Below are positions 43,418-53,376 of a stretch of DNA of 64,000 nt, one piece after another (within the stretch, counting starts at the first letter, position 1; each line of letters opens with the position of its first letter). This stretch comes from Leptospira wolffii serovar Khorat str. Khorat-H2 (lineage in GTDB: Bacteria; Spirochaetota; Leptospiria; Leptospirales; Leptospiraceae). The notes beneath the pieces are model-generated. The model was not told the DNA's origin and searched no databases. It was given only the letters and a program-made list of their open reading frames with translations. Where the stretch lies: positions 186,001 to 250,000 of the forward strand of contig NZ_AKWX02000012.1 of assembly GCF_000306115.2 (NCBI RefSeq). Reading direction: 5' to 3'. A program made the position numbers and the translations under genes.

Positions 43418-45934
43418 CTAGTTCAAAACTTTCTGGTTCGGCCAATCGACCGGACGCTTTTGGTCCCTTTCCTGTATGAATCGTATTTTAGGATCGGATT
43501 CTTCGCTATTGACGAAATGTCTGTAAGGCTTTTGTTTTTCCGGATCGTCTACGACGTCTTTCCATTCGCATACGTAGGAACCTACTAAATAGCTCATCTC
43601 TTCTTCCAATTGCGCGTTGATTCCTAAACGATCGTTGATGATTACGTCTTTCAGATAATCCAATCCTCCATCCAATTGTTCCAGCCAGGTGGAGGTTCTC
43701 ATAAGTTTGTCCGCGCTTCTGATATAGAACATGATGAAACGATCTATATACTTGATGCAGGTATCGCTATCCAAATCTTCCGCTAACAAAAGAGCGTGTT
43801 TGGGATTCACTCCTCCGTTTCCTCCCACATAAAGGTTCCAACCTTTCTCAGTGGCGATGATTCCGAAGTCCTTGCTTCTCGCTTCGGCGCATTCTCTGAT
43901 GCAACCGGATACTGCCGATTTGATCTTATGAGGGGCTCGGATTCCGCGATATCTTTCTTCCAAGCGAATGGCGAAAGAGGTGCTATCTTGGACTCCGTAA
44001 CGGCACCAAGTGGAACCCACACAGCTCTTAACTGTACGAAGCGCTTTTCCGTAAGCGTGTCCGCTTTCGAAACCGTATTCTATCAGATCCTTCCAGATCT
44101 TAGGTAGGTCCTCCATCTTCGCTCCGAGTAGATCGATTCTTTGTCCTCCTGTGATCTTGCAGTAAAGCTCGTACTTCTTAGCGACTTCTCCTATAGCCAT
44201 GAGTTTGTCCGGGGTGATTTCTCCTCCCGGAATCCTTGGGATAACGGAGTAGGTTCCTCCCCTTTGGATATTCGCTAAGAATTTATCGTTCGTATCCTGG
44301 ATTTCCCTATGTCTTTGGATAGGTTCGTTCCAGACGCTGGCGAGAATGGACGCGACCGCAGGTTTACAAATTTCGCAACCGGATCCGTCTCCGGCGGAAT
44401 GTAGGACCTCTCCGAAGGATCTCAATTTTCTAATCTTAACGATATGAAAAAGATCCTGACGGGAATGTTTGAAATGCTCGCAAAGATGCTCCACTACCGC
44501 TTTGCCTTGGGCCTTCAGTTCTTTTTTGAGGAGCATCCCGACCTGAGGAATACATCCCCCGCAACCAGTTCCTGCTTTACTGCATTCTTTTAAAGATTGC
44601 AGATCCGAACACCCCTTGTCTCGGATTGCGGAGAGTATATCTCCCTTGGATACGTTATTGCAGGAACAAATTTTGGCTTCGTCTGGGAGCGCGTCCGCAC
44701 TGAACGCATTGTCCACAGATACGGACCCGACAATCAAGGATTCGGGTTCCGCGGGAAGCTCCATCTTATTCAGATATAAGGAGAGGAGGGTTCCGTAGGA
44801 ACTAGTATCACCTACGAGTATACCTCCGAGCAGATATTTGTAATCCGAAGATATGACGATTTTCTTATACGTTCCTTTCATGGGATTCTTGAATACGATG
44901 GGAATATTGTCTCCTTCGCCCAAGGAGTCCCCGAAGGAAGCAACATCCACTCCTACTAATTTCAGTTTAGTGGAAAGATCGGAGCCGAAGTAGTTCTTGT
45001 TTGGCTGGTGGAAACTGCAAAGGTTATAAGCAAGAGTCTCCGCCATCTCGTAGCCGGGAGCCACGAGACCATATATCATATTTCTATGAAGTGCGACCTC
45101 TCCGATCGCATAGACTCCGTAGTGATTGGTTCTCATATGATCGTCCACGATGATTCCGCCTCTTTCTCCGGTTTGGATTCCGGATTTTCGGGCGAGCTCG
45201 TCTCTAGGACGAATGCCCGCCGAGATTACGAGCATTCCCGCCTCCAGACATTCTCCGTCCTTAAATTTCAGTCCTTGGATGGAGCCTTCTCCAATTGCGG
45301 CTTCCGTCTGTTTGTTCAAGTGGATGGAGACTCCCAAAGATTCGATTTTGGACCGAAGAATATTCGAAGCCGTTTCATCCAATTGGCGAGGCATGAGTCG
45401 GGATGCGAACTCGATCACATGGGTTTCTTTACCTAGATCCACGAGGGCCTTTGCGGCCTCTAATCCCAACAATCCTCCGCCTAGGACCGCGGCCTTTTTG
45501 ATTCCGACTCCGTATTCTAAGATTCTTTCCAGATCCTCGATGGTTCTGTAGACGAAGACTCCTTTCTTATCCACCCCTTCGAAGTTCGGAACGAAAGGAG
45601 AGGATCCGGTGGCAAAGACCAATTCATCGAAATGGAGTTGCTTGCCGGAGGAAGTATGGACGATTCTTTGCGCCATATCCACGAAGGTCGCAGGCTCGGA
45701 GAGAAGGAGCCGAATTCGATTCTTCGCATAATAATCCGTGGAACAGAGATATAGATCTTCCGCGGATCTTTTGGAAATGAAGTCGGAAAGATGGACCCGA
45801 TCGTAAGATCTCCTAGGTTCCTCTCCCAGGATAGTGATTTCGTATTTTTCGGTTCCGCCGTATTCCACGAGTTTCTCCGCGAATTTATGGCTCACCATCC
45901 CGTTTCCGATAACGACTAATTTTCTTTTGTTCAT
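43418..45934 (-). CDS. nirB: nitrite reductase [NAD(P)H] large subunit NirB
   Basis: This 838-residue enzyme reduces nitrite to ammonium. In order it has a FAD/NAD(P)H domain (IGNGMVSHKFAEKLVE at the start, LGGGLLGLEAAKAL near 154), a BFD-like [2Fe-2S] segment (CSCNNVSKGDIL, then GTGCGGCIPQV), and a nitrite/sulfite reductase domain. The siroheme/4Fe-4S ligands of the last domain are CVGSTWC and SGCIRECAEA. The length is usual for NirB. The gene stands second in the minus-strand chain narK-nirB-nirD-cobA-moaC/mog-moeA, in which gaps are 35 bases or less. Confidence 0.95.
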   Translation of the reverse strand: MNKRKLVVIGNGMVSHKFAEKLVEYGGTEKYEITILGEEPRRSYDRVHLSDFISKRSAEDLYLCSTDYYAKNRIRLLLSEPATFVDMAQRIVHTSSGKQLHFDELVFATGSSPFVPNFEGVDKKGVFVYRTIEDLERILEYGVGIKKAAVLGGGLLGLEAAKALVDLGKETHVIEFASRLMPRQLDETASNILRSKIESLGVSIHLNKQTEAAIGEGSIQGLKFKDGECLEAGMLVISAGIRPRDELARKSGIQTGERGGIIVDDHMRTNHYGVYAIGEVALHRNMIYGLVAPGYEMAETLAYNLCSFHQPNKNYFGSDLSTKLKLVGVDVASFGDSLGEGDNIPIVFKNPMKGTYKKIVISSDYKYLLGGILVGDTSSYGTLLSLYLNKMELPAEPESLIVGSVSVDNAFSADALPDEAKICSCNNVSKGDILSAIRDKGCSDLQSLKECSKAGTGCGGCIPQVGMLLKKELKAQGKAVVEHLCEHFKHSRQDLFHIVKIRKLRSFGEVLHSAGDGSGCEICKPAVASILASVWNEPIQRHREIQDTNDKFLANIQRGGTYSVIPRIPGGEITPDKLMAIGEVAKKYELYCKITGGQRIDLLGAKMEDLPKIWKDLIEYGFESGHAYGKALRTVKSCVGSTWCRYGVQDSTSFAIRLEERYRGIRAPHKIKSAVSGCIRECAEARSKDFGIIATEKGWNLYVGGNGGVNPKHALLLAEDLDSDTCIKYIDRFIMFYIRSADKLMRTSTWLEQLDGGLDYLKDVIINDRLGINAQLEEEMSYLVGSYVCEWKDVVDDPEKQKPYRHFVNSEESDPKIRFIQERDQKRPVDWPNQKVLN

Positions 45935-45969
45935 ATGGATACACCGTCTGACATTATTCTTTTATAAAG

Positions 45970-47193
45970 TTATGCCGTTTCTAAATTCGGCTGTTTTTCC
46001 TGGACGGCCTTGCCTTGCTTATTCCAAACTAGGACGCTGACGAAGAGTAGAACGAGAGCAGCAGTTAGTCCGACTATCGCGAATGCAAGGAAACCCCCGG
46101 AATAAGAACCGAAGGCGGATTTGGAGGATCCTAGTAGATTCGGAACGAAGAAGCCGCCGATTCCTCCGAATGCGCCAACGAATCCGGTGATGATGCCTAT
46201 ATCCTTATTGAATCTGCGAGGAACCAATTGGAAGACGGATCCGTTTCCGATACCTAAGAGCGTCATTAGGAAGACGAATAAAGGAAGCATAATGCTAATT
46301 TCCGGCATATTCGCGATGCAGACTAATACGGAGGAAAGAAGGACGAGTACCACGGAAAGAACTCCTACTCCTCCGAACTTGTCCGCCAAGTAACCGCCTA
46401 TGGGGCGGATCATACTCGCACCGATGATACAATAGGAAGTGTAGAGTCCTGTTACTAGTTTATCGACTCCGTACTGATCGTAGAAGAAGATGGGCAGGAA
46501 GCTCGCGATTCCTACGAAGCCTCCGAATGTGATACTATATAGAAAGCTGAATAAAAGCGCATCTCTGGATTTTATGGGAGCCAAGTAGTCCAAAAGTTTC
46601 TTATTCGTTCTCTCCACGGGAGCGTCTTTCGCTAAAAAGTAAAATAGTGCGAAGACGGAGCAGATAGGAATGAGTGCGATCCCGAAGACCGCATGCCAGC
46701 CTAGGCTCTTCGCTATGCCCGGAAAGAACAGGGTCGCTAAAACCGATCCGCTATTTCCCGCTCCTGCGATTCCTAAGACCAGGCCTTGGTATTTTTGCGG
46801 ATACCATCTGCTTACCAAAGGAAGAGCGACGGCGAAGCTTGCACCCGCGACTCCTAAGAGTAATCCTATGCAGAATATTTCGGAAAGGCTTTGTCCGAAG
46901 AGCCATCCCCATAGAAGAGGGATTAACGTGACGGTCATTCCACCCAAGGCCACTTTTCTGGATCCGAATCGATCCGAGAGCAATCCCATCGGGATTCTTA
47001 AAAGCGCTCCGCCTAAAAGCGGGATAGAGACCAAGACTCCTTTTTGCGCGGGAGTTAATTTGAATTCTTCCGAAAGAAAGACTCCGATCGCTCCTATGAG
47101 CATCCAGACCATGAAGCTAAAATCGAAATATAAAAACGCGCTAACAAGGCTCGGGAAATGACCGACCTTTAAGAATTCCTTAAATTTACCCAT
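45970..47193 (-). CDS. nitrate/nitrite transporter, NarK/NasA type
   Basis: This MFS carrier of about 407 residues has 12 hydrophobic segments and the two nitrate signature stretches: GIAGAGNSGSVLATLFFPGI and GIGNGSVFQLVPRRF. The N-terminus VGHFPSLVSAFLYFDFSFMV is typical. The start is taken at the ATG at 47193; the longer frame begins with a TTG at 47232. It imports nitrate (and may export nitrite) across the inner membrane. It is first in the operon, divergent from the fused nitrate reductase at 47540. Confidence 0.93.
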   Translation of the reverse strand: MGKFKEFLKVGHFPSLVSAFLYFDFSFMVWMLIGAIGVFLSEEFKLTPAQKGVLVSIPLLGGALLRIPMGLLSDRFGSRKVALGGMTVTLIPLLWGWLFGQSLSEIFCIGLLLGVAGASFAVALPLVSRWYPQKYQGLVLGIAGAGNSGSVLATLFFPGIAKSLGWHAVFGIALIPICSVFALFYFLAKDAPVERTNKKLLDYLAPIKSRDALLFSFLYSITFGGFVGIASFLPIFFYDQYGVDKLVTGLYTSYCIIGASMIRPIGGYLADKFGGVGVLSVVLVLLSSVLVCIANMPEISIMLPLFVFLMTLLGIGNGSVFQLVPRRFNKDIGIITGFVGAFGGIGGFFVPNLLGSSKSAFGSYSGGFLAFAIVGLTAALVLLFVSVLVWNKQGKAVQEKQPNLETA

Positions 47194-47232
47194 GGGAAGC
47201 AGACTCCTTTTCGATTGATTTAAAATTTCCAA

Positions 47233-47539
47233 CCCATTCAGCTTATAGCAATAAGTGTGCCTAATTTTTATATAAATTCAAAAATCGAGTAGAATATTGA
47301 ATCATTGGATGATTCATAAGGCACTGTTCGATAAAACCTCGCTTAAGTTAAATCCAATTTATATTCTCTATCATCAATAATGAGGCAAAGTACGGCTTAA
47401 AGTATTCAAAATGAACAATATGATCTAAAAATAAACTAGTCAAATGAGTTGAAATCTTACCGGAGCTTAGATTTGGGGCCCGCCATTAGGGGCGGATAAA
47501 AAATATTTATATTGGTATGAAAATTGCTAAGAATCGGAT
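47233..47539. promoter_or_regulatory. divergent control region narK / fused nitrate reductase
   Basis: These 307 AT-rich bases hold both promoters. A perfect dyad, TGAATCAT-TGG-ATGATTCA, is at 47298-47316. It lies between GTGCCTAA (47258-47265) and TAAGGCAC (47316-47323), which form a wider inverted repeat. A CCGCC/GGCGG hairpin is at 47480-47495, near the reductase start. These are candidate sites for a nitrate or nitrogen regulator, which I cannot name. I found no clean -35/-10 pair. Confidence 0.45.
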
Positions 47540-50500
47540 ATGCATTCCGAAGCTACATTCAAAAGCACCTGTTCCTACTGCGGAGTCGGTTGTGGAGTGC
47601 TGGTGCATAGGAATGAGTCCGGTGAAATCCGAGTGGAAGGAGATCCGGACCATCCTGCGAATCGAGGTCTTCTTTGTTCAAAAGGAAGGAGCCTTCATTA
47701 TTCCGTAATGGATCGATCCGATCGGATCCTTCATCCGTTACTTCGCAAGAATAGGGGAGCGGAACTCGAGAGAGCAAGCTGGGATCAGGCCCTAGATCGC
47801 ATCGCTTCGGACTTTAAGAAATATATAAAAGAGTTCGGGCCGGATTCGGTAGGCTTCTATGTGTCCGGGCAACTTCTAACGGAAGAATATTATATCATCA
47901 ATAAGCTGACCAAAGGCTTTTTAAAAACGAATAATATAGATACGAACTCCAGACTCTGTATGAGTTCGGCAGTGGTCGGCTATAAAATGTCTCTAGGAGA
48001 AGATAGCGTCCCTGTCAGCTACGAAGACATAGAATTAGCGGATTGCTTCTTCGTTGCGGGTGCCAATCCCGCCTGGTGTCATCCGATTCTATTCAGAAGG
48101 ATCGAAGAGAGAAGAAGGAAGAATCCGAACGTAAAACTGATCGTGGTGGATCCTCGAAGAACCGAAAGCTGCGAGGACGCGGATATCCATTTCCAAATTC
48201 TTCCCGGAAGCGATATCTATCTCTTTCATGCGATCGCGAGAATATTGATCGAGAACGGATGGATCGATTCGGATTTCGTGGAAAACCACACGGAAGGATT
48301 CGAAGATTTTAAGTCCAAGGTGTTTGCCACTTCCGTAGACGAATATGCAAGACATTGCGGAATCGAGAAGGAACGGATCTTAGAGTGCGCCTCCATATTA
48401 TCGAAATCTAAAGGGTTTCTCACTCTTTGGGCCATGGGCCTTAACCAAAGCGTGATCGGCGTGAACAAGAATGTGGCGCTGATCAATCTTTCTCTGATCA
48501 CTGGGATGATCGGTAGGCCGGGGGCCGGGCCATTCTCCTTGACGGGACAACCGAATGCCATGGGAGGAAGGGAAGTCGGAGGGCTATGTAATCTACTGCC
48601 CGCTCATAGAAACCTGGCAAACCAGGAGCATAGGGAGGAAGTCGCCCGATTTTGGGGAGTCGACTCCATCAACGAACGTCCCGGATACACCGCAGTGGAG
48701 ATGTTTCAAAATCTTAAAAGCGGAAAGATGAAAGCGGTTTGGATCGTATGCACCAATCCGACGGTGAGTCTTCCGAACGCTAGGGAAGTCGAATCCGCAT
48801 TACGTTGCGCGGAGCTAGTGATTGTTCAGGATATCTCCTTAAGTTCCGGCGCCGTCCCTTTTGCGGATGTGGTTTTGCCTGCTGCGGGCTGGACGGAGAA
48901 GCAAGGTACGATGACCAATTCGGATCGTAGAATAACGTATCTACCTAAGATCATAGATCCTCCCGGCGAAGCCAGGAGCGATAGTTGGATCATCCAAAAT
49001 TTCGCGAAAAAAATGGGATACGGTAAGTCCTTTTCTTACTCGGACGAAGAGGATATTTTCCTGGAGCATTGTAGGTTAACGGAAGGGACCAATATTGATA
49101 TTAAGGGACTTGATTATTCGGAAATTAGAATGCACCGATCCGTTCAATGGCCTTATCCGAAGAAAGGCCATGGGGGAACCAAAAGATTATTCGAGGACAG
49201 GACATTCTTCCGTCCGAACGGAAAGGCTAAGATTCATTCTGTCGACGAGGCCGACGATTCCGAATCGGTCAGCGATAGATTTCCTTTCATTCTTACAACG
49301 GGAAGAATCCGGGATCAATGGCATACCATGACTCGCACCGGCAAGGTCCGAAGACTGAACGAGCATAAGAAGGAAGCCTATTTGGAAATCCATCCGAAGG
49401 ATGCGGAGAGCTTGGGCTGCATGGACGGAGAGATACTTAGCGTTTATAACGAAAGAGGGAGCGTAAGGGTTAAGGCTTCGATTACTGATTCCATCAAAGA
49501 GGGAGTGGTTTTTCTGCCTATGCACTGGGGCAGGAAGAACGATTCGGATATCTCACGGTCCAATAATCTCACCGCGCCGGAATACGATCCTTCATCCAAG
49601 CAGCCCGGCTTTAAGATTTCCGCGGTCAACGTGATTCCGTATAAAAAGAAGAAGGAAAAAATTCTGATCGTGGGAGGTGGAAACGCCTCATTGGCTTTCC
49701 TTCGCGCATACAGGAACCTCGCGACCGAAGATGAGATCACCGTCCTTTGTAAGGAACCTAATCCATTCTATAATCGGATTCTGTTGCCGGATTACATCAG
49801 CGGAGAAAAAGAATTCGAAGATTTGAATGCGATCACGGAAGAGGAGCAGTCCTCCTGGAAAATAGAATTATTTGCCGGACGTGGCGTAGAGAGGATCAAT
49901 CCCGAAGCTAAGAAGGTATTCGACGCCGATGGAAGAGGATACTCCTACGATAAACTGGTTCTCGCTTTGGGGAGTTCTCCGGTATGGCCCAAATATGTTC
50001 AAAAGACGTTAGTTGGTCTTTTTAGTCTTAGAAGTAAGCTGGATGCCGAAAGAATCAAGGGCTATTTCGTTCCCGGTACTTGCGCGCTCATAGTCGGAGG
50101 AGGATTGCTCGGTCTGGAAGTCGCAGCGGCTTTGGTCGGAAGCGGCGTGAAGGTGACGGTGCTTGTGAGAACCGATCGATTGATGTCCAAGCAATTGGAT
50201 TCCGTCGGCGGCGATATACTGAGGGAAGAAATCCTGAAAAGGGGAATCGATATCGTATTCGACGCGGAGATCTCCAAGATCGAAGGCGACGAGAAGGTCT
50301 CGCGAGTCAAATTAAATAACGGATCCGTAATGTGTCCGGACGGAATCGTATTCGCCGTAGGTACCAATCCGAATATCTCTTTGGCGGAAAGCTGCGGCTT
50401 GGAATGTAATTCCGGGGTCAAGGTGGACGCATTTCTACGATCCGGAGATCCCGATATTTATTGTATCGGAGAGATGGCGGAGCATAGCACCGGGACGTAC

Positions 50501-51049
50501 GGAACGGCTTCCGCCGCGGAAGAGCAGGCTAAAATTGCGGCGGATCATATCTATGGATACGCCCCTCACGGTTACGACGGCTCTCCTCAAACCAATCTTT
50601 TGAAAATTCCCGGACTCGATTTGGTCTCGATACGAATTCCAGACGCTCCTTTGGAGGCTTCGGAATCCGGAGAATATGAGGAAGTGGTCTTCTCCGACAG
50701 GAGAAGAAGAGTATATAAGAAATGTATCATTCAAAACGATCGATTGGTCGCCGCCATTCTTATCGGAGATAAATCCGAATTCTCTAAGATAAAAGAACTC
50801 ATCTATTCCGGCATGGAGTTGGGAGAAAAGAGGAATTTCCTTTTTTCTTCCGGAGCTTCGAAAGCGAATCCAGTGATCGGAAAACTAGTCTGTTCCTGCA
50901 ACGGGGTGGGAGAAGGAAATATTCTTGCCTCGATCCGAAGCGGTGCGTCCGGAATGGAGGAAATCGGTAAAGTCTCCGGAGCAGGCACCGGATGTGGAAG
51001 CTGTAGACCCGAGATCGCGAGAATTCTCAAATCGTCCGCGGAAACCTAG
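47540..51049 (+). CDS. assimilatory nitrate reductase fused to NADH flavoreductase and BFD-like domain (copy 1)
   Basis: This 1169-residue protein has three parts. Residues 1-700 are a NasA/NapA-like molybdopterin nitrate reductase with 4Fe-4S ligands Cys11, Cys14, Cys18 and Cys46 and the Mo ligand Cys140 in SRLCMSSAV. Residues 706-1100 are a FAD/NAD(P)H module (KILIVGGGNASLAF, later IVGGGLLGLEVAAAL). Residues 1112-1169 are a BFD-like [2Fe-2S] domain (CSC at 1118-1120, CGSC at 1152-1155). In other bacteria the flavoprotein (NasB/NasC) is a separate chain, so this one may take electrons straight from NADH. No export signal is seen. A porin gene follows at 41 bases, and a 70%-identical copy (first 170 residues) lies at 53777. 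Confidence 0.9.
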   Translation: MHSEATFKSTCSYCGVGCGVLVHRNESGEIRVEGDPDHPANRGLLCSKGRSLHYSVMDRSDRILHPLLRKNRGAELERASWDQALDRIASDFKKYIKEFGPDSVGFYVSGQLLTEEYYIINKLTKGFLKTNNIDTNSRLCMSSAVVGYKMSLGEDSVPVSYEDIELADCFFVAGANPAWCHPILFRRIEERRRKNPNVKLIVVDPRRTESCEDADIHFQILPGSDIYLFHAIARILIENGWIDSDFVENHTEGFEDFKSKVFATSVDEYARHCGIEKERILECASILSKSKGFLTLWAMGLNQSVIGVNKNVALINLSLITGMIGRPGAGPFSLTGQPNAMGGREVGGLCNLLPAHRNLANQEHREEVARFWGVDSINERPGYTAVEMFQNLKSGKMKAVWIVCTNPTVSLPNAREVESALRCAELVIVQDISLSSGAVPFADVVLPAAGWTEKQGTMTNSDRRITYLPKIIDPPGEARSDSWIIQNFAKKMGYGKSFSYSDEEDIFLEHCRLTEGTNIDIKGLDYSEIRMHRSVQWPYPKKGHGGTKRLFEDRTFFRPNGKAKIHSVDEADDSESVSDRFPFILTTGRIRDQWHTMTRTGKVRRLNEHKKEAYLEIHPKDAESLGCMDGEILSVYNERGSVRVKASITDSIKEGVVFLPMHWGRKNDSDISRSNNLTAPEYDPSSKQPGFKISAVNVIPYKKKKEKILIVGGGNASLAFLRAYRNLATEDEITVLCKEPNPFYNRILLPDYISGEKEFEDLNAITEEEQSSWKIELFAGRGVERINPEAKKVFDADGRGYSYDKLVLALGSSPVWPKYVQKTLVGLFSLRSKLDAERIKGYFVPGTCALIVGGGLLGLEVAAALVGSGVKVTVLVRTDRLMSKQLDSVGGDILREEILKRGIDIVFDAEISKIEGDEKVSRVKLNNGSVMCPDGIVFAVGTNPNISLAESCGLECNSGVKVDAFLRSGDPDIYCIGEMAEHSTGTYGTASAAEEQAKIAADHIYGYAPHGYDGSPQTNLLKIPGLDLVSIRIPDAPLEASESGEYEEVVFSDRRRRVYKKCIIQNDRLVAAILIGDKSEFSKIKELIYSGMELGEKRNFLFSSGASKANPVIGKLVCSCNGVGEGNILASIRSGASGMEEIGKVSGAGTGCGSCRPEIARILKSSAET

Positions 51050-51089
51050 TAAAATTAAATTAAAAAAATATAAAATGAAAGGAATCGTT

Positions 51090-52841
51090 ATGCTCAAGCT
51101 CAATTGTGTTCGTAGGACGTTCGCCGCGACTTTTCTGGTTCTTTCCGCCGACGTATCCACGTTAAGCGGTCAGGAATCCCAGGCCGGCCAAACGAATCAG
51201 GGTGCATCTTCCCAGAATTCGGAACTTTTCATTCAGCCCGCGCAAAAGAATCAGGAACCGAAGAAGGATCCCTTGTGGTCGGACGGTTTGAAAATAGGGG
51301 CGATGCTTCGTTTTCGTCCGGAGATGAAATATAATTACGATTTCGACCGATCTAAAAATGATAATTCCGAATTCGTGGGTCAAAAGATCCAGTTTTGGAT
51401 CGAAAAGGATTTTAACGAGCAGATCAAAGCAAAGATTACCTTTCAGGATGCAAGAGTCTGGGGAGCGGAGACAGGATCCGCTTCCGGTCTGAATACAGCA
51501 AACGATTCCACGAAACAATCCACGGATATAAGGGAGGCCTGGGTGGACGTAAAAAATCTGATCGGTCCGGTCAGTTTGCAAAGCGGACGTCAGATTCTGA
51601 GATACGGAGAGGAAAGGCTCGTAGGAGGGTTGGATTGGACTAACGTAGGGCGGAGCTTCGACGGGTTCCGTTTCAAATACGATACCAAGGAATTATCTTC
51701 CCACGCATGGGTCATGGTGATAGGAGAGCAGGATTCCGACATCGCCGGGAATTCTTCTTCATTAGGAAAAAAGAATACGTATCAGGCTCAGTACAATTGT
51801 CCTACCGGAAGCGCTACTTGTAAACTCTCCCCGAACGCTTCCCGGAGGGAGAGCGGGGACGCTTACTTTGCCGGTTTTTACAATACGTATAAGCCTTCCG
51901 AGATACTAAACGTGGATTTGTATTATATAGGTCTCCAGAAGAAATGGATCCCTACGAATAACGGGAGCATTCTATCCGTTTCGAATCCGGATCCTTATCC
52001 GAGGGACTCCCGTTGGGATATCCTACATACTTTCGGGATGCGAATTACGAATCGCACCCAGAAAGACAGGAAGTCCACCCAAGCTTGGGATTATTCCCTG
52101 GAATACGCCGTGCAAACGGGCTCCACCGGAAAGACGGTGAGGCCCGGCTGGGATAACGGAGATAATAGCGTTTCCGTTAGGGATCCGATCACCGGAACGG
52201 TTCGATCGGAAAGCATATATAAGGAAAAACAAAAATACGACGCATTCGCGTTTGCGTTGGATTTCGGCTACACGATCTCCCAATTTCGTTTCGGAGTGGA
52301 ATACGATGTGGGAAGCGGAGATCCGAATCGCAAAGACGGATCCGTTTCCACATTCTCGAATCTATTCCATTCGAATCACATATATTACGGAGAAGCGGAT
52401 CAGGTAAGCTGGGTGAATATGATCGGTAAATCCGCAAACTTAACTTGGGAATCGGAAGAATGGGGTAAGTTTCGGATCGCTTATTGGTTAGTGGACAAGC
52501 ATAAACGCCAGGATGGTTGGTACGATATCACCGGTAATTTGAAAGAGGGCGCAAGTACGGAGTCCATATCGAATAATCACTACGCGAGCGGAATTCCGGC
52601 GACTAAGGACGGATTAGGAGATAACCGAGGGGTGGGACTTCTGGGTACGAATCTTTTCCGAGAGATAGACTTCACCTATTCCATCAAACACAAAAGTGTC
52701 GCTTGGGCTCTGGGACTCAGTTGGATCTATGCGGGAGACGCTGTCGGAAGAAAAGTGAACGACGTTACCGTCGCTTATAACTCCTCTAGCTTTCTGCCCC
52801 AAGCCCAGTTTGCGTATCTTATGATGACATATACCTTGTAG
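51090..52841 (+). CDS. outer-membrane beta-barrel porin, alginate_exp type
   Basis: This protein of about 583 residues begins with a signal peptide (LNCVRRTFAATFLVLSADVS). The ATG at 51090 has AAAGGA before it, so the much longer open frame is not used. After a Gln/Asn-rich linker it shows alternating beta strands such as AMLRFRPEMKYNYDF, IKAKITFQDARVWG, LIGPVSLQSGRQILRYGEER and a last strand AQFAYLMMTYTL. The phrase LQSGRQILRYGEERLVGG is typical of the alginate-export/OprD-like porin group. It would let solutes pass the outer membrane. Its place directly after the nitrate reductase suggests nitrate or nitrite as the solute, which is inference. Confidence 0.82.
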   Translation: MLKLNCVRRTFAATFLVLSADVSTLSGQESQAGQTNQGASSQNSELFIQPAQKNQEPKKDPLWSDGLKIGAMLRFRPEMKYNYDFDRSKNDNSEFVGQKIQFWIEKDFNEQIKAKITFQDARVWGAETGSASGLNTANDSTKQSTDIREAWVDVKNLIGPVSLQSGRQILRYGEERLVGGLDWTNVGRSFDGFRFKYDTKELSSHAWVMVIGEQDSDIAGNSSSLGKKNTYQAQYNCPTGSATCKLSPNASRRESGDAYFAGFYNTYKPSEILNVDLYYIGLQKKWIPTNNGSILSVSNPDPYPRDSRWDILHTFGMRITNRTQKDRKSTQAWDYSLEYAVQTGSTGKTVRPGWDNGDNSVSVRDPITGTVRSESIYKEKQKYDAFAFALDFGYTISQFRFGVEYDVGSGDPNRKDGSVSTFSNLFHSNHIYYGEADQVSWVNMIGKSANLTWESEEWGKFRIAYWLVDKHKRQDGWYDITGNLKEGASTESISNNHYASGIPATKDGLGDNRGVGLLGTNLFREIDFTYSIKHKSVAWALGLSWIYAGDAVGRKVNDVTVAYNSSSFLPQAQFAYLMMTYTL

Positions 52842-52854
52842 AATTCGGAAAGGG

Positions 52855-53376
52855 TTATTGGATATGGTCGAGTTGTATCTTGAGTTTGTAATTGAATCCG
52901 AAGTATTCGATTAGTTTTAGCTCCAACTCATTATTGAAACGGATCACTTTTTTGGCATATTCTTCCAAAAGGGATAAGTGAGGACCTTTATGTTTTTCCT
53001 TAATTTCCTTTTGGAGTTCCCAAAATTCCTTGGTGCTCTGCTTTCCGATTTTTCGGAACTGTTGCTTGCTTTGAAAACTTCGATTTAGAAAAGAATAAAG
53101 GAGAGGATGTTTTTCGATGGAAAGATCGGAGTCTTTGATCTCGAACTTGGCTTCGGATTCGAGCGAATCACCCTCTTGGGATTTGATTCTGGTCAGGACC
53201 CGGGGTAAAGATCTCGCTATATCCTCATAGTGGTGGAATTGGGTATGCAACCAAAGGTTCAAGGTAAGCGCATTCAAAGGTTTCGGTTCTTTCTTGAATT
53301 CCGCAAAGGCTTCTTCCAATAAATCCGCATGGAAATAAAAGTTAAATAGAACTTCGTGATCGATCTTCTCTTTCAT
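52855..53376 (-). CDS. hypothetical helical protein
   Basis: This 173-residue protein has no signal peptide and no family I recognise. It is mostly helical and charged. It has LNLWLHTQFHHYEDIARSLP near residues 43-62, with several His, and a long helix KEKHKGPHLSLLEEYAKKV near the C-terminus. It lies 14 bases from the convergent porin gene, between the two nitrate reductase copies. Its ATG is at 53376. Whether it takes part in nitrate metabolism is open. Confidence 0.6.
   Translation of the reverse strand: MKEKIDHEVLFNFYFHADLLEEAFAEFKKEPKPLNALTLNLWLHTQFHHYEDIARSLPRVLTRIKSQEGDSLESEAKFEIKDSDLSIEKHPLLYSFLNRSFQSKQQFRKIGKQSTKEFWELQKEIKEKHKGPHLSLLEEYAKKVIRFNNELELKLIEYFGFNYKLKIQLDHIQ

Noticed and set aside
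43572..43590. GTAGGAACCTACT word inside nirB
   Set aside because: It resembles the GTAGGA palindrome, but the arms and spacing differ and it encodes conserved NirB residues, so I treat it as chance.
50925..51089. N-terminal extension of the porin frame into the nitrate reductase gene
   Set aside because: The extra residues are an out-of-frame reading of the BFD-like tail. The ATG at 51090 has a good ribosome-binding site and gives a signal peptide at once.
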